Shown here in pieces: positions 32,234 through 38,229 of a stretch of DNA of 48,530 nt. The translations under genes were made by a program, and so were the position numbers. The stretch comes from Aquipuribacter hungaricus (GTDB taxonomy: Bacteria > Actinomycetota > Actinomycetes > Actinomycetales > JBBAYJ01): the NCBI RefSeq assembly GCF_037860755.1, contig NZ_JBBEOI010000007.1, positions 1 to 48,530 on the forward strand. Reading direction: 5' to 3'. The notes beneath the pieces were generated by a model. That model worked only from the letters and a program-made list of their open reading frames with translations, made no database searches and was not told the origin of the DNA. Every line of letters starts with the position of its first letter. The stretch's first letter is position 1.

Positions 32234-32560
32234 ATGACCGGACGCACCACCGACTACCACCGCCCCGTGCAGGTCAGCCGGCACACGAGGTACGAGGACC
32301 ACCCTTGGCGGGAGACCCGCGAGGCACAGGAGTGGGCCGAGGCTCTCGGGTGCAGCCTCGACGAGCTGCCCGACGAGCTGCTCAAGCTCTGGAAGCAGGT
32401 CGACGCCCTCGGTTCCGAGCTGTGGCGGTTCCACAGCTTCGTCGCTGATCTGCCGGACGACGACATCCCGCGGGCCGTGTCCGACGCCGCCGCGCGGCTC
32501 AGCGACCCGCTCCTGACGGTCGAGGCCGTCATGCGCCGCGCCGGAGCCCACATTGGCTGA
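32234..32560 (+). CDS. Small conserved-position ICE protein, unknown
   Basis: A 108-residue hydrophilic, mostly helical protein (YEDHPWRETREAQEWAEALGCSLDELPDELLKLWKQVDAL). ATG 32234 follows GAGGGAG; an in-frame GTG at 32219 is less likely. It opens a run of overlapping genes leading to the FtsK-type translocase. No family is recognised. Its place between pra and the translocase gene is where pSAM2-type elements carry small accessory/spread genes. Confidence 0.6.
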   Translation: MTGRTTDYHRPVQVSRHTRYEDHPWRETREAQEWAEALGCSLDELPDELLKLWKQVDALGSELWRFHSFVADLPDDDIPRAVSDAAARLSDPLLTVEAVMRRAGAHIG

Positions 32561-32810
32561 CATCGACCGTGTCCTGTCCTGGTCCGTCGAGATCACCGGC
32601 GTGGGCACCGCAGAGGCCGCCTACCGCGAGACCCGCCGGCTGCTGACCGTCACCCAGAGCCTCGTCGAGGACTTCAAGGGCTGCTCGCGAAAGATCCTCG
32701 AGTACCCCGACGCCGACGTCCGTGCCGCCGCGCGCCGCGTCGCCGGCGCTCTGGCCGACTGCGAGGACACGCTCTACGAGGCGCTGCGCGACATCGAGCG
32801 TCATCAATGA
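32553..32810 (+). CDS. Small helical ICE protein, unknown
   Basis: An 85-residue all-helical protein (AAYRETRRLLTVTQSLVEDFKGCSRKILEYPDADVRAAARRVAGAL). TTG 32553 is taken as start because GGAG lies six bases upstream and the frame overlaps the previous stop by 8 bp, a coupled arrangement. No domain is recognised. Confidence 0.55.
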   Translation: MADIDRVLSWSVEITGVGTAEAAYRETRRLLTVTQSLVEDFKGCSRKILEYPDADVRAAARRVAGALADCEDTLYEALRDIERHQ

Positions 32811-33067
32811 GCGACCAGCCAGCGGCGTCCACCACCGGCTGGGAAGCGGCGTTCGACGTCGAGACGTCGGAACAAGCCCTGGCCGTCCTCAACCGCCTCA
32901 TCGGCCAGGTCGACCAGTGGCGCTGGGATCTCCTCGACCTGTCCAAGCAGGTCACAGACGTCCCGCAGGCCGGGCTCGCCGAGCACGCCCGCACGGTGGC
33001 CAACCAGTGCGACGCCCTGTACTGGCACCTCGTCATCGCCGCGGCCGTGGTCCGGGACGCACCGTGA
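32807..33067 (+). CDS. Small helical ICE protein, unknown
   Basis: An 86-residue helical protein (SEQALAVLNRLIGQVDQWRWDLLDLSKQV...), possibly distantly related to the preceding small protein in size and helical pattern. ATG 32807 overlaps the previous stop (ATGA), and its stop overlaps the GTG of the translocase gene. Function unknown; co-expression with the translocase is implied. Confidence 0.58.
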   Translation: MSDQPAASTTGWEAAFDVETSEQALAVLNRLIGQVDQWRWDLLDLSKQVTDVPQAGLAEHARTVANQCDALYWHLVIAAAVVRDAP

Positions 33068-34470
33068 GCGGCCTGGTCTCCGAGCTGGCCACCTGGTCCC
33101 TCGTCTGCGTCGGCGTCCTCGTCACCTCGCTCACCTTGTGGCGCGTCGTGCACCCGGCATCGTTCCGCCGGGGACCCGCCCGGGCCTCCGCGTCGTGGTG
33201 GGCATATCGCGTGGTCTACGGACCGAGGTGGCCGGCACTGGCCAGGCGGCACGGGCTCGCCGCCACTGACAAGACGCCCGAGCGTGCCCCGCAGCGCAAC
33301 GCCGACAGACGAGTCGACGTCGCCCCGCCGGCACCGGAGCTCGTGCGGCTACGCCGGGTCGTCCGCCTGGGCGGGGTCGACCGGCTCGGGCTCGACCTGC
33401 CACCAGGACTCACGCCGGACGACGTCAGGGCGGCGTGCGACTCCCTTAGCCATGCCCTGCGTGCCACCAGCTGCCGGGTCCGCAGCGACCGACCCGGACG
33501 GATCTGGCTCGACGTCCGCCGACGGGACGACCTGGCCCAAACCGTGATCGCAGCCCGTCCGACGGTCGTAGCCGGCACCGAGGACGTCATGTCGCTCCTG
33601 GCCGGCGTCCCCGTCGGACGGGATGAGGACGGGGCACCGTGGCGGACACCGGTTCGGGGCAGCCACACCCTCATCGCCGGCACCACCGGCTCCGGCAAGA
33701 GCAGCCTCCTGTGGGCCTTGGTCTGCCAGCTGCTGCCCACCGTGCGTGCCGGCTACGTCCGCCTGACCTGGCTCGACCCCAAGGGCGGCATGGAAGCCGA
33801 CGCCGCCCGCCCCGTCGCGGACGTCGTCGACCGGGTGGACGATATGGCCGACCACCTCGAGCGGCTTGTCACCGACCTCGACGCACGAGCCGCCGAGCTC
33901 TCCGGCACCTCACGCACCCACTCCCCCACCATGGCCAGCCCGCACCACGTCGTGATTATCGACGAGCTGGCGACCATTACGGCCTTGGCCGACGCCAAGA
34001 CCGCACGACGGGTCGAGGCCGCTCTCGGTGCCCTGCTGTCCCGCGGGCGTGCCGTCGGTTTCACCGTCATCACGACCACCGTCGACCCCGGCAAGGACGT
34101 CGTCCGCTGGCGCGGCCTGCATGCGGTCCGCATCGCCTTCCGGCTCGACGAACCCATCCAGGTCGACATGATTCTCGGCGACGGGGCACGCCAGCGCGGC
34201 GGTAGGTGCGACGAGATCAGCCTCCAGCAAGCCGGCGTCGGCCACGTCCGCATCGACGGGCAACCAGACCTCGTCAAGGTCCGTGCCGCCTACCTCGACG
34301 ACGCCGAGATCCGCGGCCGCATCGATGCCGCTCGACCGCAGGAGTACCCAGCCGGAGAACGGCCCGAGCAGGACCCGACCGACCTCGATCCGGCAGCCTC
34401 TGGCGGTGGCGAGCTCGAGATCACCGAATCTCGACCGACTCCGATGACGGACGCGGGTGAAGCGGCATGA
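33064..34470 (+). CDS. FtsK/SpoIIIE-type DNA translocase (TraSA/TraB-like)
   Basis: A 468-residue protein. One N-terminal membrane helix (LATWSLVCVGVLVTSLTLWRVV) is followed by an FtsK-type motor with Walker A GTTGSGKS (206-213) and Walker B HHVVIIDEL (D300, E301). In pSAM2-like elements this single protein moves double-stranded DNA between hyphae. In Tn916-like elements a related FtsK-type ATPase is the coupling protein of a type IV system. Both contexts are present here. No FtsK-gamma domain is evident. GTG 33064 overlaps the previous stop, and the stop overlaps the Rep start. Confidence 0.85.
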   Translation: MSGLVSELATWSLVCVGVLVTSLTLWRVVHPASFRRGPARASASWWAYRVVYGPRWPALARRHGLAATDKTPERAPQRNADRRVDVAPPAPELVRLRRVVRLGGVDRLGLDLPPGLTPDDVRAACDSLSHALRATSCRVRSDRPGRIWLDVRRRDDLAQTVIAARPTVVAGTEDVMSLLAGVPVGRDEDGAPWRTPVRGSHTLIAGTTGSGKSSLLWALVCQLLPTVRAGYVRLTWLDPKGGMEADAARPVADVVDRVDDMADHLERLVTDLDARAAELSGTSRTHSPTMASPHHVVIIDELATITALADAKTARRVEAALGALLSRGRAVGFTVITTTVDPGKDVVRWRGLHAVRIAFRLDEPIQVDMILGDGARQRGGRCDEISLQQAGVGHVRIDGQPDLVKVRAAYLDDAEIRGRIDAARPQEYPAGERPEQDPTDLDPAASGGGELEITESRPTPMTDAGEAA

Positions 34471-36329
34471 GCACCGTCATGAACGACGGCGTCCGGGTCC
34501 CGGCACCGGGTTCCGGCAGCCGTGCCGACCGGATGAGCCAGCCCACAGCGGCCGACCTGCTCCGCGACGTGGCCGCCAGCAACGGGGTCTGCATCCGACC
34601 GGTCACCCTTAAGGTCCTCGACGAGACCACCGGTGGCGTCCACTACGTCGACGTCCCGTGCGGGTCCACCCGGGAGGCGGTCTGTCCTGCCTGCTCGGCG
34701 AAGGCCAAGGCGCTGCGGGTCACTCAGTGCCGCGAGGGCTGGCACCGCGACACCGAGCCCTGGGACGAACGCGACGCCGAGCCGGTCGAGCGGGACCTCG
34801 TGCTCGTGCGCGCCGACGTCACCGCCGAGCGCGACCGCAGCCGGTCCGCCGACGACCCGGACGAGGCAGACGCCGCCACCGCCGCCCTGAACGCTCTCGA
34901 CAACGACCTTGCTGCCGGCGGCGTCCGGGGAACCCTCGAGCCGTCCACAATGCGACGTCGGACGCGCTCCACCCGCCGCCGGGAGGACGCACCGGACCTG
35001 CCCCGCCGGGCCTCCAACGGGTCCACACTCGGGCGGGCGTTCATCGCCAAGGGCGACCGTGTCTACCGGCCCAGCATGTTCATCACCGTGACGCTGCCCT
35101 CCTACGGCGCCGTCCACGCCGACGGCACCCCACGACGGCCGAGCACGTACGACTACGGCGCCCAGGCCCGCGACAACCTGCACTTCGCCCGCCTGCTCGA
35201 CCGGCTGTTCCAGAACCTGCGCCGGGTGGCCGGCTACGACGTGCAGTACTTCGCCACCATCGAGCCCCAGCGCCGCGGCGCCCTCCACGCGCACATAGCC
35301 GTCCGCGGCACCATCGCCCGCTCCCTCGTCCGGCAGCTTCTCGACGCCACCTACCACCAGGTCTGGTGGCCCTCCACCAGCACCGTCCACCACGACGACG
35401 ACCACCCCCCGGTGTGGGTGCCCGATGACCCCGACGCCGAGCAGGCCGGGCCCGGCGGCGGTCACTACGTCGACCCGGCCACCGGTGGGCAGCTCACCGC
35501 GTTTGATGACGCGGTGGACAACGTCGAGGACCCCCTGCACGTCATCCGGTTCGGGTCTGTCGCCGACATGCAGGGCATCCTCACCGGCACCCCAGAAGCC
35601 GATCGCCGGATCGGCTACCTGTGCAAGTACCTCACCAAGAGCATTGACGCTGCCATGGACCACGGCCGCCCACCGGGCCACAGCGACGACGGAGAGCCGG
35701 ACGCCCGGACCGCCGCGCCTCACGATGCACGTCGAGCTACTCACGTTGACCGGCTCGTCGATGCGCTGCGGTACGAGCCCTGCTCCCCGACGTGTGCGAA
35801 CTGGCTGCGTTACGGCGTCGAACCCCGTCACGCCCGCCCGCGGATGCGCGCCGGCGCGTGCCGGTCGAAGGCGCACGCCCGCACCCACCTCGGGCACGCT
35901 GGCCGACGAGTGCTGGTCTCCCGACGCTGGAGCGGCAAGACCCTCACCGACCACCGCGCCGAGCGATCAGCGTTCGTCCGGGCGGTCTTGCTCGAGGCCG
36001 CTGACCGGGAGGTCGAGGAGCAGCTTCGGCAGGGTCTGCAGGCCGTGGATGACGCCGACGGGGCAACCGACGCCCCGGATACCGTCGACAGGGACGAGCG
36101 TCCCCCCGACGTCCGGCAGGGCGGCTGGTCGGTGCGACCGCCCGACGTCCTGGACGCCGAGGGGCAACCACGCCGGCTCGTGTGGGAGGTGGCCAAACGC
36201 GGTGACCCCATCCCGCCCCTGGCCACACGCCTGCTTCACGCCGTCGCCAACCGTCGCGTCTGGCGGCGCCAGTACGAGGAAGCCATGACTCGCGCCCGCC
36301 TCGACACGGAGGTCCCTGATGTCGCTTGA
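34467..36329 (+). CDS. RepSA-like rolling-circle replication initiator (HUH family)
   Basis: A 620-residue protein. It has a Zn-finger-like cysteine cluster (CPACSAKAKALRVTQC), the initiator strand FITVTLPSYG, the HUH motif H274-A-H276 in RRGALHAHIAV, and tyrosine motif RIGYLCKYLTKS with Y384 (Y388 alternative nucleophile). This is the layout of RepSA/pSAM2-type initiators found in actinomycete ICEs. A ~75-residue acidic/Arg insert (100-190) is low complexity. No separate relaxase is found in the element, so this protein might also nick at transfer. ATG 34467 overlaps the translocase stop by 4 bp. Confidence 0.88.
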   Translation: MSTVMNDGVRVPAPGSGSRADRMSQPTAADLLRDVAASNGVCIRPVTLKVLDETTGGVHYVDVPCGSTREAVCPACSAKAKALRVTQCREGWHRDTEPWDERDAEPVERDLVLVRADVTAERDRSRSADDPDEADAATAALNALDNDLAAGGVRGTLEPSTMRRRTRSTRRREDAPDLPRRASNGSTLGRAFIAKGDRVYRPSMFITVTLPSYGAVHADGTPRRPSTYDYGAQARDNLHFARLLDRLFQNLRRVAGYDVQYFATIEPQRRGALHAHIAVRGTIARSLVRQLLDATYHQVWWPSTSTVHHDDDHPPVWVPDDPDAEQAGPGGGHYVDPATGGQLTAFDDAVDNVEDPLHVIRFGSVADMQGILTGTPEADRRIGYLCKYLTKSIDAAMDHGRPPGHSDDGEPDARTAAPHDARRATHVDRLVDALRYEPCSPTCANWLRYGVEPRHARPRMRAGACRSKAHARTHLGHAGRRVLVSRRWSGKTLTDHRAERSAFVRAVLLEAADREVEEQLRQGLQAVDDADGATDAPDTVDRDERPPDVRQGGWSVRPPDVLDAEGQPRRLVWEVAKRGDPIPPLATRLLHAVANRRVWRRQYEEAMTRARLDTEVPDVA

Positions 36330-36609
36330 GGAGCCAGCACCGCTCTGGTCGACCGAGCAGCTCGCCGACTACCTCGGTGTCGCCGTCCCGACGGTCCACG
36401 CCCTCCGCCGCCGCGGCGAGGCACCACCTGCCTACCGGGTCGGCAGGGTCCTCCGGTTCGTGCCAGCCGAAGTCGACACCTGGCTCCACCAGCTGCAGGA
36501 CGACATGACGGACGGGGGGCCCGCAGTCGAGGGAACCCAGGTGCCGACCTGCTCGGGGGAAATAAATCGGGGCACTGGCCGGCTCGACAACGAGGAGAGG
36601 CAGGATTGA
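36319..36609 (+). CDS. Excisionase-like helix-turn-helix protein 1
   Basis: A 96-residue protein with a MerR/HTH_17-type DNA-binding domain at 9-58 (LWSTEQLADYLGVAVPTVHALRRRGEAP...RVGRVLRF...VDTWL) and a disordered acidic tail. ATG 36319 follows GGAGG and overlaps the rep stop by 11 bp. Xis proteins of actinomycete elements have this fold. A second, shorter HTH gene follows at once, so which one directs excision is open. Confidence 0.78.
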   Translation: MSLEEPAPLWSTEQLADYLGVAVPTVHALRRRGEAPPAYRVGRVLRFVPAEVDTWLHQLQDDMTDGGPAVEGTQVPTCSGEINRGTGRLDNEERQD

Positions 36610-36785
36610 TGGACGACCGGATGCTCTACCGGGTGGGAGAGGTGGCCGAGCTCCTGAGCCTCAGCAAGTCGAAGGTGTACGAGCTCATCCGTTCCGGGGC
36701 ACTGCGCTCCATCCGGATCGACGGGTGCCGGCGCATCCGTGGAGTCGACCTCAGGGCCTTCGTCGACGAGCGCTGCGTGACCTGA
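36609..36785 (+). CDS. xis: Excisionase-like helix-turn-helix protein 2
   Basis: A 58-residue protein consisting only of an HTH_17/Xis-type domain (YRVGEVAELLSLSKSKVYELIRSGALRSIRIDGCRRIRGVDL). It overlaps the preceding gene by one base, and its stop overlaps the integrase ATG by one base (TGATG). This is the classic xis-int arrangement, so it is the better Xis candidate. Confidence 0.78.
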   Translation: MDDRMLYRVGEVAELLSLSKSKVYELIRSGALRSIRIDGCRRIRGVDLRAFVDERCVT

Positions 36786-37984
36786 TGGCACGGGTGCGCG
36801 ACGGCATTATCCGGCGGGGCCGCACCTGGTCCTACGTCATCCGCGTCACGGACCTGGAGAGCGGCCGGTCCAAGCCGAAATGGGTCGGCGGGTTCGTATC
36901 CGAGGCCGAGGCGAAGGCAGCACGAGATCTTGCCCGGGTGGCGGTGCGCCGGAAGGAGTACGTCGACCGGAGCCCCGTCACGGTCGCGCAGTACCTGGAC
37001 CGATGGCTCGAGGCGCACCGCGTGGAGCTCAAGCCCAATACGTACAGGGGGTACCGCGACAACCTGGCCTCCTACGTACACCCTCGGATCGGCTCGCTCC
37101 GGCTGCAGGCGCTTACATCTGGTGCGCTGAGCGCGCTCTACCGAGACCTGTCGCAGAGCGGAGGCCGGGGCGGGGCTCCGCTGTCGCCCACGACGATCGA
37201 CTACGTGCACGCGGTGCTCCGCAAGGCGCTGAACGATGCGGTCGAGGTCGACGGCCTTATCCCCAAAAACCCGGCTCTGCGGGCAAAGAAGCCGCGGCGC
37301 GACCAGACCCGGGTGGCCGTCCTCTGGACCGCAGACGACCTCCGCCGCTTCCTCGACCATGCCGCTGGCCACCGACTCGGCGCGTTCTACCGACTCGCCG
37401 CCTACACGGGTGCGCGCCGGGGCGAGCTCCTGAACGTCCGCTGGTCGGACCTCGATCTGGACGGGTGTCGGCTTCGCGTGGTCGGCAGCACCGACGTGGT
37501 CGACGGGGTACGGGTCGACGGCACGACCAAGGGCGGCCGCGAGCGAACCGTCAGCCTCGACAGCGGGACCGTCGAGATCCTTCGGCAACACAAGCGGCGC
37601 CAGGAAGAGGACAGAGAGTTCGCCGGCACGTCGTGGGTGGTCGGCGACCTGGTCTTCAGGCGCCAGCTCGGTGATCCGCTGTACCCGGACACGGTGTCGG
37701 CGCTGATGCGGAAGATCACCGATGAGTACAACGTCGCGACGTCGAGCAGCCCCCTGCCGGCCATCCGTCTTCACGACCTGCGCCACCTGCACGCGACGTT
37801 CCTGCTCCGAGCTGCGGTGCCGGTCCACGTCGTCGCCGCCCGGCTCGGCCACCGCGATCCGGCCATCACGTTGCGCGTCTACGCCCACGTGATCGAGCAG
37901 CAAGCAACCGAGGTCGCCGGCGTCTTTGCGTCCCTCGTCGAGGCCTCGGAACGCCTCGCTGTTAGCAGCGGCGTTAGCAACTGA
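36785..37984 (+). CDS. int: Tyrosine-family site-specific integrase
   Basis: A 399-residue recombinase. It has an N-terminal arm-binding domain (~1-60), a SAM-like core-binding domain (VTVAQYLDRWLEAHR... ~62-165) and a C-terminal catalytic domain with R211 (TGARRGELL), H330-x-x-R333 (HDLRHLHATF), H356 (LGHRDP) and nucleophile Y366 (RVYAHV). All catalytic residues are present. ATG 36785 overlaps the xis stop. The gene ends 56 bp before attR, and the last codons contain the GTTAGCA arm repeats. It should recombine the 42-bp tRNA-Thr core. Confidence 0.93.
   Translation: MARVRDGIIRRGRTWSYVIRVTDLESGRSKPKWVGGFVSEAEAKAARDLARVAVRRKEYVDRSPVTVAQYLDRWLEAHRVELKPNTYRGYRDNLASYVHPRIGSLRLQALTSGALSALYRDLSQSGGRGGAPLSPTTIDYVHAVLRKALNDAVEVDGLIPKNPALRAKKPRRDQTRVAVLWTADDLRRFLDHAAGHRLGAFYRLAAYTGARRGELLNVRWSDLDLDGCRLRVVGSTDVVDGVRVDGTTKGGRERTVSLDSGTVEILRQHKRRQEEDREFAGTSWVVGDLVFRRQLGDPLYPDTVSALMRKITDEYNVATSSSPLPAIRLHDLRHLHATFLLRAAVPVHVVAARLGHRDPAITLRVYAHVIEQQATEVAGVFASLVEASERLAVSSGVSN
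37961..37979. repeat. Arm-type direct repeats GTTAGCA x2 (right end)
   Basis: GTTAGCA at 37961-37967 and 37973-37979, a 12-bp period, inside the last codons of the integrase and about 62 bp from attR. They match the pair near attL in sequence and orientation. Confidence 0.6.
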
Positions 37985-38039
37985 CGCTCTTCCCGCAGCT
38001 CGCTCCAACGAGGGTGGACGAAGCCGCAGGTCACGGGGG

Positions 38040-38112
38040 AGCTGGCGGTGGGACTCGAACCCACAACCGCCCGATTACAAGTCGGGTGCGCTACCAGTTG
38101 CGCCACGCCAGC
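38040..38112 (-). tRNA. tRNA-Thr (anticodon UGU)
   Basis: A cloverleaf on the minus strand: acceptor GCTGGCG/CGCCAGC, anticodon stem CCCGA/TCGGG with loop CTTGTAA (anticodon TGT), T-loop TTCGAGT. Discriminator is T at 38040. CCA is not encoded. A -10-like TAGCAT lies about 30 bp upstream on the minus strand. The 3' half is the right attachment repeat of the element. Confidence 0.95.
38041..38082 (-). repeat. attR: 42-bp direct repeat (right copy)
   Basis: Identical to 7995-8036. It forms the 3' part of the intact tRNA-Thr gene, so the element supplies nucleotides 31-72 of the working tRNA. Confidence 0.92.
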
Positions 38113-38180
38113 GTCGGGACGGGGGCGCCCCGAGGTCGATGCTAGCGGGGCACCCGGGCCGTCCCGGCGGCACGCACGAG

Positions 38181-38215
38181 GCCCCGGCCGCACGCGCGTC
38201 GCGTGCGGCCGGGGC
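38181..38215 (-). terminator. Strong terminator hairpin after the surface-protein gene
   Basis: A perfect 15-bp inverted repeat GCCCCGGCCGCACGC/GCGTGCGGCCGGGGC with a 5-nt loop, 15 bp past the stop of the fibronectin-III protein gene on the minus strand. Confidence 0.8.
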
Positions 38216-38229
38216 CCGGGTGGTGCAGG

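Larger units (their letters stand above)
7995..38082. mobile_element. Integrative and conjugative element (AICE/pSAM2-like core plus T4SS genes) in tRNA-Thr(UGU)
   Basis: The element is bounded by a 42-bp perfect direct repeat (7995-8036 and 38041-38082) that is the 3' half of a tRNA-Thr gene, restored at the right end. The last element gene before the right repeat is a tyrosine integrase, preceded by two Xis-like proteins, a RepSA-like HUH initiator and an FtsK-type translocase. Pra-, KorSA- and Pif-like regulators sit further left. A type IV secretion operon fills 12290-19845, and cargo genes lie at 8677-11926 and 19934-30014. Paired GTTAGCA arm-type repeats lie inside each end. The cargo is visibly less GC-rich than its neighbours. 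Size is about 30.1 kb. Confidence 0.92.

Noticed and set aside
34290-35954. 554-codon minus-strand frame opposite the rep gene
   Set aside because: Val/Gly-rich antisense product with no motif; the plus strand encodes the HUH initiator with all motifs.
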